Shown: positions 1 to 7,467 of the stretch, one piece after another
How positions within the stretch are numbered: position 1 is the first letter of the stretch
How the letters are laid out: every line of letters starts with the position of its first letter
Assembly: GCA_021801945.1 (NCBI GenBank)
Contig: JAKABE010000053.1
Span: 1 to 12,818, forward strand
Length of the DNA: 12,818 bases
Reading direction: 5' to 3'
From: Acidobacteriota bacterium
Lineage (GTDB): Bacteria > Acidobacteriota > Terriglobia > Terriglobales > Acidobacteriaceae
Notes under the pieces: model-generated
What the model was told of the DNA's origin: nothing
What the model saw: only the letters and a program-made list of their open reading frames with translations
Database searches by the model: none
Translations under genes and position numbers: made by a program

Positions 1-130
1 CGATCGCGGCGGTCACATACCACCTCTTCAGATTCACCACCTCATGCAGCACCATCTCCCAGCCTCCCCGGGGCGCTACCTCACTTCCCAATGCAGAACG
101 AGTAAATCTCTCCAACATCCATTATTTAAA

Positions 131-153
131 GGCTGCCGGGTTCCACGGCGGCC
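131..153 (+). terminator. GC-rich hairpin, possible weak terminator or leader structure
   Basis: Bases 131-138 (GGCTGCCG) pair with 146-153 (CGGCGGCC), giving an 8-bp stem with one G-T wobble and a 7-base loop. A pyrimidine stretch (TCTTCCTCC) follows instead of a clean T-run. It could be the terminator of a gene lying left of the window, or a structured part of the operon's 5' leader. The stem is visible in the sequence; its function is inferred. Confidence 0.3.
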
Positions 154-184
154 TCTTCCTCCGAGTTTACCGAGAGGTATCGAG

Positions 185-373
185 ATGAGTAACCAAATAT
201 CGGTAGCGAAAGAGGTATATCGCGGTATCATGACTTCCGTTAGTATAAAAGTTATCTCTCGTGCGAAAAAAACTTCTCTATCCGAGGACGCGGAACTATT
301 CTGTCCAACGTGCCGGATTGGAGAATTCGGATCATACATGCCGCAAAAGTGTGTAATAGCCATCCGTATATAG
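185..373 (+). CDS. Doubtful small ORF, 62 residues
   Basis: An ATG at 185 is preceded by GAGAGG at 172-177 with a 7-base spacer, which is a good ribosome-binding site. The frame runs 62 codons to a TAG. The product has a CPTC pair (a possible metal- or redox-type knuckle) near its middle, no signal peptide and no membrane segment. I recognise no family. Its codon use is much more A/T-rich than the bcs genes, which argues against a resident gene. It could be a leader peptide, a small accessory protein or chance. It lies 121 bases before bcsQ on the same strand, so it could be co-transcribed with the operon. Confidence 0.22.
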   Translation: MSNQISVAKEVYRGIMTSVSIKVISRAKKTSLSEDAELFCPTCRIGEFGSYMPQKCVIAIRI

Positions 374-480
374 CACCATTCGACATAATTCCGGAAGTAC
401 TTAGCAATCTATGGCGCCGGGATGTGCGGGAAGCACAAAAAGAAATTCGACAAGCAGCCGCAGGTTGGTGAGACGAGGAG

Positions 481-485
481 TGGAG
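481..485 (+). promoter_or_regulatory. Ribosome-binding site for bcsQ
   Basis: TGGAG lies 9 bases before a GTG at 495. A second purine block, GAGGAG (475-480), lies just upstream. This supports the GTG start. The next in-frame ATG is about residue 184, beyond the conserved N-terminal motif, so starting there would discard recognisable protein sequence. Confidence 0.5.
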
Positions 486-494
486 TAGGGCAGA

Positions 495-1829
495 GTGGGA
501 CACTTAAGTAACAATAACCAAAAAGTGACGGACGAAAACGGCCACGCGGAGGATGTCGCCACGCTTTACTCGTGGGCGAATCTGGACGGCGCAAAGTACC
601 GCGATTTCAGCGCCGAACGGCACCAATCGCATCTGCAGGACCAGATTCAGGCTGCAGGCAGGGGCCTGAAGAAGCCCGGGCCCGACGTCGAGATTCCACA
701 GGCCAGCCTTGGTTCTTTCAGCCATGTGGAGCAGGCGCCGGATGCGCCATCGACGGAAGGAGAGGACGCGACGGCAGAAGGCGGGGTGGCGGCGAAAGCA
801 CAGGAGCCAATCCGCGTGCGGCATCTTGATGGCGACCCGGAGGTCAGGTCTGGAAATCGCCGCTGGAAAGCCTATGACGCCGATGTAGAAGCCGAGGGTT
901 CGGAGGGGCCACAGGTGGTCCCGGTGCGCCAGGCGGAGTCCCACCAGCCCGGGGCAGCAGCGATCCCGTCGGAGGCTACCGTTGGGAATGCCGCCCTGCA
1001 ATGGCCGGTTCTGCAGGGTCTGTTCGCCACCGCGCGGGACGAAGGGGAGATGGTTGAGGGTGGATCGTCGCTGAGCTATCCGCCTCTTGTGTTTGCATCG
1101 GTGGCGGGCGGGGCCGGGAAGACGAATCTGACGGCCAATCTGGGCTGCGCGCTGGCCAGGGACGGAGAATCCTCTTTATTGGTGGAGACTTCACCGGCGG
1201 GTGTTCTGCCTTATTATTTCGGCGGTGGTGAACCGCGGCCTGGCGTGGTGCGCACGTTTGCGAGCGATTCTGAGCATGCGCCGGTGCGGGTGCTCACGCT
1301 GGGCAGGGACGAGTGTTCCGGCAATTCGGTGTCAGGCCGAAAGGTGTACAACACGCTGGTGCGTTTTGGGAGCGAACCTCTGCGCATGATCCTGGACGTC
1401 GCCGGTGATCCGGTGGAGGTGCTTCGTCATGTTCTTGCCCTGGACCCTGTCATTGTTGTGCCGGTGGTTCCGGATACCAGATCGGTGCTCAGCCTGCAGA
1501 TGATCGAAGATGTGATGGATAGGAAGCGAAAGAGTGGTTTTGGGCCGACGCCGCGTCTGTACTACTTGCTGAACCGCTTTGATTCCTCAATCGCGCTGCA
1601 TCGGAACATTCGAGAGATGATGCAGGAGCGTTTCGGAAACCGTCTGCTGCCATTTGTTGTCCGGCACAGCAGCCTTGTGAATGAGGCACTGGCTCATGGT
1701 GTGGCGGTTTTCGACTATGCCCCGGAAAGTGGAGTCGCGCAGGACTTCCAGGTCCTGGCGGAGTGGGTTCAGACCACAGTCCGAGGTCTTGCAAGCGCAG
1801 CTCGTTTACCGCGTTGGAGTGAACGATGA
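495..1829 (+). CDS. bcsQ: Cellulose biosynthesis protein BcsQ-like ATPase with N-terminal extension
   Basis: This 444-residue protein is a MinD/ParA-superfamily ATPase of the BcsQ (YhjQ) type, a cytoplasmic factor that in other bacteria helps localise or assemble the cellulose synthase. The ATPase domain begins near residue 198. Its P-loop is VAGGAGKT (203-210), with K209 as the phosphate-binding lysine. The MinD-type signature lysine at the first P-loop position is replaced by A204. The switch region ILDVAGDP follows (D301). The C-terminal part (LNRFD, then RHSSLVNEAL and FDYAPES) matches BcsQ layout. E. coli BcsQ is about 250 residues, so residues 1-197 are an extension. It opens with a motif at 20-39 (DVATLYSW, then YRDFS) resembling BcsR/BcsP; the rest is low-complexity and charged. 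The gene starts with GTG, and its stop overlaps the bcsAB start by 4 nt. The family assignment is secure; the role of the extension is inferred. Confidence 0.88.
   Translation: MGHLSNNNQKVTDENGHAEDVATLYSWANLDGAKYRDFSAERHQSHLQDQIQAAGRGLKKPGPDVEIPQASLGSFSHVEQAPDAPSTEGEDATAEGGVAAKAQEPIRVRHLDGDPEVRSGNRRWKAYDADVEAEGSEGPQVVPVRQAESHQPGAAAIPSEATVGNAALQWPVLQGLFATARDEGEMVEGGSSLSYPPLVFASVAGGAGKTNLTANLGCALARDGESSLLVETSPAGVLPYYFGGGEPRPGVVRTFASDSEHAPVRVLTLGRDECSGNSVSGRKVYNTLVRFGSEPLRMILDVAGDPVEVLRHVLALDPVIVVPVVPDTRSVLSLQMIEDVMDRKRKSGFGPTPRLYYLLNRFDSSIALHRNIREMMQERFGNRLLPFVVRHSSLVNEALAHGVAVFDYAPESGVAQDFQVLAEWVQTTVRGLASAARLPRWSER
1816..1819 (+). promoter_or_regulatory. Ribosome-binding site for bcsAB inside bcsQ
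   Basis: GGAG lies 6 bases before the ATG at 1826 and within the last codons of bcsQ. With the ATGA stop/start overlap, this fixes the bcsAB start and suggests translational coupling. Confidence 0.6.
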
Positions 1830-4800
1830 GGGGAACGGACCTCTGGAAGGAGGGAGAGTCCGAGAGCGGTTTCGGTTTCAAGATATTGCGGACAGGGCTG
1901 ACAGCGGCAGGGATAGCCGCGCTCATCTACCTTGGGGCGATGCCTCTGACCTGGCAACAGCAGGCGTTTCTGGGCGCGGTGCTGATAGGCATGGCCATCT
2001 GGATGGGGCGTGTCTCCAAGTCCTACCTGGTAACCCTGACGATGATTATTATGTCGCTGTTTGCGACATTCCGTTACGGAGTGTGGCGCATCAGCACGGT
2101 GGTGGGTTTCTTCGAGAACCCGGCGTCGAAATACTCGGTCGTTGATGCAATATTCGTTCTGGTGCTGGTGGGAGCCGAAGCATATGCCTTCTTGATTCTA
2201 TTTCTGGGCTTCTTCCAGACCATCTGGCCGCTTCGGCGCTCGCCTGTATCCATGCCCGACGATCCGGATAGCTGGCCGCATGTGGATCTGCTGGTTCCGA
2301 CTTACAACGAGCCGCTAAGCCTGGTGCGATACACGGCGCTCGCGGCGCTGAATATCGACTGGCCGATGGACCGCCTGCATGTCTACATTCTTGACGACGG
2401 GAATCGTGCAGAGTTTCGCGAGTTCGCCGAAGAGGCGGGTCTTGGTTACGTAGCCCGTGATAACAACGATCACGCCAAGGCGGGGAATATCAACCAGGCG
2501 ATTGCAAAGCTGAGTTCGCCGTTCGTGGCGATTTTTGACTCGGATCACGTGCCGACGCGCAGCTTTCTGCAGATCACGATGGGCTGGTTTCTGCGAGATG
2601 AGAAGCTGGGCATGCTGCAGACGCCGCACCACTTCTATTCGCCTGACCCTTTTGAGCGGAATCTCGGGCAGTTTCGGGAGATCCCGAATGAAGGAGAGCT
2701 GTTCTACGGCATCGTGCAGGACGGCAATGATCTGTGGAACGCCACCTTTTTTTGCGGTTCCTGCGCTGTGCTGCGGCGCTCGGCGCTGGACGAAATCGGG
2801 GGCATCGCTGTGGAGACAGTCACCGAGGATGCGCACACGTCACTGCGCATGCAGATTCGGGGCTGGAACACAGCCTACATCAACATTCCACAGGCTGCGG
2901 GCCTGGCGACGGAGCGGCTCTCCGGGCATGTGAAGCAGCGCGTCAGATGGGCGCGCGGCATGATCCAGATATTGCGGACGGACAATCCGCTTGCTGCGCG
3001 GACTCTCAAATGGCCGCAGCGGCTCTGTTATTTCAACGCTATGTCGCACTTTCTGTATGCGTTGCCGCGCCTGATTTTCCTCACGGCTCCGCTGGTCTAC
3101 CTGCTATTCGGAGCGAAGAATATTCCCGGATACTGGGCGGCTATCATGGTGTTCGCGCTGCCGCACCTATTCCTCTCGAACCTGGCGAACTCGCGGATCC
3201 AGGGTCGGCATCGTCATTCGTTCTGGAATGAGATCTACGAGACGGTGCTGGCACCTTATATTCTGCTGCCGACCCTGCTGGCACTTGTGAATCCGAAGCT
3301 GGGTAAGTTCAACGTCACGGACAAGGGCGGTGTGGTCGAGGAGACGTATTACGATTCCCGGATTGCGAAGCCGTTTGTGGTTTTGCTGGGCCTAAATATG
3401 CTGGGGCTGTTGATGGTGATTCCGAGAATGGTGCATGTGCCGGGGCTTGAGTTTTTGTGGGAGGGGAATCATCCGGGCACAATCGCAATGAACGCACTAT
3501 GGACGGTCTTTAACATGATCATTCTTGGGGCCGCGAATGCCGTGGCGCGTGAGTCGCGGCAAATGCGCGAGAGCGTCCGCGTCAATTTCAACGCCCCGGT
3601 TGCGGTCAGGGTCGAAGGCCAGACGGTAAACGGCGAAACCATCGATCTATCGAGCGGAGGAGTGGCGCTGACGACGCAAGGCAGCGCTGCGTTCGAAGCG
3701 GGACAGTCAGTCGAGATTATTTTCCCGCTGCGATTCAGCGACGCCACATTTCCTGCTCGGATTGTCGAAAGAGACGGGAATGTATTGCGGGCCAGATTTG
3801 ATCCTCTATCCATCATGCAAGAGAAGTTGCTGACCATGGTTCTGTATTCGCGTGCGGACAACTGGATCGGGTGGGGCGAAGCGCGCGAGGCGGATCGGCC
3901 GCTACGCAGTTTTGCGCGAATCTGTGCTCTTTCCGTGCGTGGCATTGCGATGACCTTTTCGGCTTTTGCGCCGAAACGATCGCGTGGGGGGAAGAAAAAG
4001 ACGGCACCCGAACTGAGTTCGACAAGCGCGGCGATCGTCATTTTCCTCGCGTTTGTTCTGGGCGGGGTCAGCCATGCGCGCGCGGAGCAGGCAGCGCCCG
4101 AGATGCTGAGCGCCGCAGCGGCTGCGATGCCCGTGTACTCGCAAAACAAAAAGAGTGAGGCCATGCGGCCAGTGGCTGATGCGCCCGTGGGGAAAGGAAA
4201 TCCGGCTGGGCAGGCAGGCACGTTCTCCACCGTGACGACGCTGAAGGATCTTGGATTGTCGAGCGCAATTCAGATGCACGGGGTTGAGTCGTTTCACCCG
4301 GTGTACTTCAGCCTTCCGCAGGACGAGTTGGTTCGCAAAGCAGTATTGCGTCTTTACTATGCTTTTTCGCCGAGCCTGATCCCCAGCATGAGCCAGATCA
4401 AGGTGATGCTCAACGGCGATCTGATCCAGACAATTCGAATGTCGGAGAACACGCCGCCGGGACTGCAAAGTCAGAGCATTGATTTGCCCGCGGATCTTCT
4501 TGTCCGGCGCAACGAGCTGAACTTTGAATTTATCGGGCATTACACAACAGCGTGCGAGGATCCGGCCAACACCGTGCTTTGGAGCCGGATTGAACCAACG
4601 ACGAACCTGACGATGAGCGGGAATCTGCTGCCGTTGTCGAGCAATCTGAAATTTCTGCCGAGGCCGTTCTTTGATCCGGCCCTTACGCGGCCGCCGGCGA
4701 TTCCGGTTGCGTTTGCCGCCGCGCCGACCCCCAAGGAACTGGAGGCAGCGGGGATCGTCAGCTCGTATTTTGGGATGCTGGACAACGCCGGGGCCATGCG

Positions 4801-6310
4801 CTTTCCGGTTTCGATCGGAAGGATTCCTGCCGGCAACGTGGTCGTGATCGCGGCGAATCCCGCGCAGTTGCCCTCATCCTTCGATCTGGGAACGCCGATT
4901 GAACCAACCATCGCGGTGCGGACAAATCCTTCAGACCCTTATGGGAAGGTGCTGATCGTGACGGGGGGGACGCCGGATCAGATGGTGGAGGCGGCTCAGG
5001 CCGTGGCGCTGGGATGGAACGGATTGCAGGGTAGAACGGCCGCGGTACAGGGATTCAAGCTGCCAGCTCCACGCAAACCCGACGATGCGCCGCGCTGGAC
5101 AATGACCGGCCGGAAGGTCGCGTTGTGGAACTACAATTCAGCTTCATCGCTGCAGGGCGATGGCGCAGCGCCGATTGAGACCTACTTCCGGCTGCCCCCG
5201 GACCTTTATTACGGGACAAAGCAATACATACCGCTGGTATTGGAGTATCGCTACAATCCGGTTCCGCTGGGGAAGCTGTCAACGATGGCGGTTTCAGTCA
5301 ACGGATCGTTCCTTGGGTCGGTGCCGTTTCGTCCAAGCAAGCAAGCGTCGAAGACCGAAAAGACCGCGCTGGCGGTACCCATCGCCGATCTGCGGCCGTT
5401 CTCGAATTCGCTCGCATTCAATATTGCTTTTCAGTGGCATAAGACCGGCCACTGCGAGGACACGATTCCGGGCAACATGCGTGCCGCGATTCTGAGCAGT
5501 TCGCACATGAATATCGGCTCGTTTCCGCACTGGACGGCGATGCCGAACCTGGAGCTGTTCGCGAACGCCGGTTTTCCGTTCACGCGTTACGCCGATCTGA
5601 GCCACAGCGAAGTGATTCTGCCGGATTCACCGACAGTGAATGAGATTGAGCTCTATCTGACGATGATGGGACATTTCTCCTCGGAAACCGGCTATCCGGC
5701 GATGGGCGTGACAGTGGGCGGGCCGGAGGCGTTGCATCGGGGAGCGAGGAAGAACTTCCTGGTGATTGCAACCGGGCATGACAGCGCCAGCATTTTACGA
5801 TTGGATGCATTTCTACCGGTCAGGATTGGAAAGAGCGGTGTTACAGTTCACGGCACCAGCGGATTTCTGGCGAGACTGGAGCCCGCATGGTGGAAAAGCG
5901 CAAGCGCAAGCGATGGCGCGTCTGGCGAGGCGGCTATCTCCGGCTTCCCGGATGCGGTCATCGAGGGCATTGAGTCGCCGTATGCCAGCGGCCGCAGCCT
6001 GGTGCTCATCGATGTAAAGAACGACGCGAACTATGGTCCGATGATGACCGACTTTCTGAAGGACGCGCAATCGAGCGCGGTTTCGGGAAGCGTTTCTGTA
6101 CTGCATGGCAAACACTTCCAGTCGTTTGACATCCACACGCGCCACTATCACGTTGGGCACCTGCCGTGGTGGGTGGCGATCAACGTCTGGTTGATGCGCA
6201 TGCCGTGGTTAGTGGACTTCATGGTGGTGATCATCGCATTGCTCCTGGCGGTGATCCTGAGGAGCTGGCTGCGAGGATACGCCCATCGACGTTTGCAGGG
6301 AGATCAGTGA
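1826..6310 (+). CDS. bcsAB: Cellulose synthase, fused catalytic (BcsA) and periplasmic (BcsB) subunits
   Basis: This 1494-residue inner-membrane protein polymerises UDP-glucose into beta-1,4-glucan and secretes it. The BcsA half (about 1-710) is complete. It has N-terminal membrane helices with RYGVWR (83-88) and a GT2 domain with VPTYNEP (157-163), DDG (190-192), HAKAGN (216-221), DSD (238-240), TPHHF (266-270), FFCGSC (308-313), TED (333-335) and QRVRW (371-375). More helices follow, then the gating loop FNVTDK (495-500). The PilZ domain has RESVR (581-585) and D607-x-S609-x-x-G612, so cyclic di-GMP activation should be intact. A basic then hydrophobic stretch ending in ARA (717-753) crosses the membrane into BcsB (about 754-1494). 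BcsB has two similar Cys-Glu-Asp sites (C910, C1210) and a C-terminal anchor (about 1461-1478). A single fused gene resembles acetic-acid-bacterium AcsAB (about 1550 residues). The ATG overlaps the bcsQ stop. No frameshift is seen. Confidence 0.97.
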   Translation: MRGTDLWKEGESESGFGFKILRTGLTAAGIAALIYLGAMPLTWQQQAFLGAVLIGMAIWMGRVSKSYLVTLTMIIMSLFATFRYGVWRISTVVGFFENPASKYSVVDAIFVLVLVGAEAYAFLILFLGFFQTIWPLRRSPVSMPDDPDSWPHVDLLVPTYNEPLSLVRYTALAALNIDWPMDRLHVYILDDGNRAEFREFAEEAGLGYVARDNNDHAKAGNINQAIAKLSSPFVAIFDSDHVPTRSFLQITMGWFLRDEKLGMLQTPHHFYSPDPFERNLGQFREIPNEGELFYGIVQDGNDLWNATFFCGSCAVLRRSALDEIGGIAVETVTEDAHTSLRMQIRGWNTAYINIPQAAGLATERLSGHVKQRVRWARGMIQILRTDNPLAARTLKWPQRLCYFNAMSHFLYALPRLIFLTAPLVYLLFGAKNIPGYWAAIMVFALPHLFLSNLANSRIQGRHRHSFWNEIYETVLAPYILLPTLLALVNPKLGKFNVTDKGGVVEETYYDSRIAKPFVVLLGLNMLGLLMVIPRMVHVPGLEFLWEGNHPGTIAMNALWTVFNMIILGAANAVARESRQMRESVRVNFNAPVAVRVEGQTVNGETIDLSSGGVALTTQGSAAFEAGQSVEIIFPLRFSDATFPARIVERDGNVLRARFDPLSIMQEKLLTMVLYSRADNWIGWGEAREADRPLRSFARICALSVRGIAMTFSAFAPKRSRGGKKKTAPELSSTSAAIVIFLAFVLGGVSHARAEQAAPEMLSAAAAAMPVYSQNKKSEAMRPVADAPVGKGNPAGQAGTFSTVTTLKDLGLSSAIQMHGVESFHPVYFSLPQDELVRKAVLRLYYAFSPSLIPSMSQIKVMLNGDLIQTIRMSENTPPGLQSQSIDLPADLLVRRNELNFEFIGHYTTACEDPANTVLWSRIEPTTNLTMSGNLLPLSSNLKFLPRPFFDPALTRPPAIPVAFAAAPTPKELEAAGIVSSYFGMLDNAGAMRFPVSIGRIPAGNVVVIAANPAQLPSSFDLGTPIEPTIAVRTNPSDPYGKVLIVTGGTPDQMVEAAQAVALGWNGLQGRTAAVQGFKLPAPRKPDDAPRWTMTGRKVALWNYNSASSLQGDGAAPIETYFRLPPDLYYGTKQYIPLVLEYRYNPVPLGKLSTMAVSVNGSFLGSVPFRPSKQASKTEKTALAVPIADLRPFSNSLAFNIAFQWHKTGHCEDTIPGNMRAAILSSSHMNIGSFPHWTAMPNLELFANAGFPFTRYADLSHSEVILPDSPTVNEIELYLTMMGHFSSETGYPAMGVTVGGPEALHRGARKNFLVIATGHDSASILRLDAFLPVRIGKSGVTVHGTSGFLARLEPAWWKSASASDGASGEAAISGFPDAVIEGIESPYASGRSLVLIDVKNDANYGPMMTDFLKDAQSSAVSGSVSVLHGKHFQSFDIHTRHYHVGHLPWWVAINVWLMRMPWLVDFMVVIIALLLAVILRSWLRGYAHRRLQGDQ
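6297..6302 (+). promoter_or_regulatory. Ribosome-binding site for bcsZ inside bcsAB
   Basis: AGGGAG lies 4 bases before a GTG at 6307 that overlaps the bcsAB stop as GTGA. This supports the GTG over the more distant start at 6166, which would add 47 residues with no signal-peptide character ahead of a good signal peptide. Confidence 0.55.
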
Positions 6311-7467
6311 TTCTACGCTCGCGTACAATCCTCGGTCTGGTGGCCGCGACGGTTCTGATAATTCTCGGACTCACGGGTGAGTGCCGCGCGGAATCGTGGC
6401 CGCTCTGGAGCGCATACAAAGCCGGGTTCGTAGATCCTGGCGGCCGGGTTATCGACTATGCGGTGCACGACCGTACGACATCGGAGGGAGAGGCCTACGC
6501 GCTCTTCTTTTCATTGGTGGCGAATGATCGACCCGAATTCGCGAAGATTCTGGCGTGGACACAGAACAATCTTGCCCAGGGGGATTTGACCGCGCATCTG
6601 CCGGCGTGGGAGTGGGGAAAGCAATCCAGCGGGAAGTGGTCGGTGCTCGATCCTCACCCTGCCGCAGACGCCGATCTTTGGATCAGCTATACGTTGCTGC
6701 AGGCGGGCCGGCTGTGGCACGAACCGCGCTATACAGCGATGGGGATGCTTCTCGCCGAACGGATCGAGCGCAAGGAAGTTGCCGTGCTGCCGGGCTTTGG
6801 ACCGATGCTTTTGCCGGGCAAGGTGGGCTTTGACCGCGATGCGGATCAATGGCTGCTCAATCCCAGTTATGTACCACTGCCTGTGGTCGAGGCGCTTGTC
6901 CATGCGGATCCTTCCGGACCGTGGGGCGCTATCGCGGCCCATATCCCGGAGCTTGTTAAGGCGGCATCGCCGACGGGCTTCTGCCTGAACTGGGTGAGGT
7001 ACTCGCCCAAGGGCGGCTTCGTTGCCGCCGAGCTGCCTAGTGAATCAAAGAGGGCGCCGGAAGGAAGCTTCGACGCCATACGCGTGTACCTGTGGGTGGG
7101 TATGACCAATCCTGAGACGCCGGGGTACAGGGCAACGCTTGATGCTTTGTGGGGTATGTCAACTTATCTGAATAAACATATGTTTCCTCCGGAAAGCGTG
7201 ACGCCCGCGGGCCGAGTGCTGGAGGCGAACGGTCCGGTTGGATTTTCGGCCGCGGTGAGTCCGTATCTGCAGGCACTCGGCCATCGCAAGGCATTCGATA
7301 TACAACAGTCGCGGCTTGTTGCAGAGGTGAATCCAAAGAACGGTCTGTACGGAAACCCATCGCATTACTACGACCAGAACCTTGCCTTGTTTGCCGAAGG
7401 ATGGCTGGCGCATCGTTTTGGGTTTTGTCGTAACGGCAATCTGTGGGTGAAATGGAATCGCAAATGA
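6307..7467 (+). CDS. bcsZ: Periplasmic endo-beta-1,4-glucanase BcsZ (GH8)
   Basis: This 386-residue secreted glycoside hydrolase family 8 enzyme cleaves beta-1,4-glucan. In cellulose-producing bacteria it trims or clears glucan in the periplasm and affects fibre quality. An N-terminal signal peptide (basic RSR, a hydrophobic core at about 8-23, and a likely cut after CRA at residue 28) fits export. The catalytic acid is E60 in TTSEGEAY and the base is D256 in FDAIRVYLW, matching E55 and D243 of the E. coli enzyme as I recall them. The conserved WTQNNLAQG, WGK, DADLW (D121, D123), LLPGKVGF, NPSY and GPVGFSAA blocks are all present. The length is close to the E. coli protein (about 370 residues), so the gene looks intact. 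GTG is chosen as start for its ribosome-binding site, the 4-nt overlap with bcsAB and the signal peptide. Its stop overlaps bcsC by 4 nt. Confidence 0.95.
   Translation: MILRSRTILGLVAATVLIILGLTGECRAESWPLWSAYKAGFVDPGGRVIDYAVHDRTTSEGEAYALFFSLVANDRPEFAKILAWTQNNLAQGDLTAHLPAWEWGKQSSGKWSVLDPHPAADADLWISYTLLQAGRLWHEPRYTAMGMLLAERIERKEVAVLPGFGPMLLPGKVGFDRDADQWLLNPSYVPLPVVEALVHADPSGPWGAIAAHIPELVKAASPTGFCLNWVRYSPKGGFVAAELPSESKRAPEGSFDAIRVYLWVGMTNPETPGYRATLDALWGMSTYLNKHMFPPESVTPAGRVLEANGPVGFSAAVSPYLQALGHRKAFDIQQSRLVAEVNPKNGLYGNPSHYYDQNLALFAEGWLAHRFGFCRNGNLWVKWNRK

Larger units (their letters stand above)
1..494. other. Leader region upstream of the cellulose operon
   Basis: No protein family is recognisable on either strand in this stretch. 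It is visibly richer in A and T than the operon that follows, which fits promoter or leader DNA, or DNA of a different origin. It holds a GC-rich hairpin near 131-153 and one short ORF with a plausible ribosome-binding site (185-373), both listed separately. The operon promoter is presumably here, since bcsQ has no gene immediately before it on the + strand. I could not place convincing -35 and -10 boxes. No end of an upstream gene is identifiable. Confidence 0.5.

Noticed and set aside
379..410. Possible promoter: TTCGAC near 379 with a loosely A/T-rich box about 17-20 bases later.
   Set aside because: The downstream element has no good -10 match and the spacing is ambiguous, so it is no better than chance in an A/T-rich stretch.
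422..511. 29-codon ORF starting ATG at 422 and overlapping the bcsQ start.
   Set aside because: It has no good ribosome-binding site and overlaps the well-supported bcsQ start in another frame.
3469..4230. Long minus-strand open frame of 253 codons opposite bcsAB.
   Set aside because: It lies wholly opposite conserved BcsA and BcsB sequence, matches no family, and is expected from codon bias in GC-rich genes.
5894..5915. Short tandem repeat of GCAAGC inside bcsAB.
   Set aside because: It encodes a Ser-Ala-Ser-Ala run in frame and is too short to be a meaningful repeat.
6166..6306. Earlier in-frame start for bcsZ.
   Set aside because: It would add 47 residues overlapping the end of bcsAB in another frame and bury a good signal peptide. 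The GTG at 6307 has a ribosome-binding site and a 4-nt overlap.
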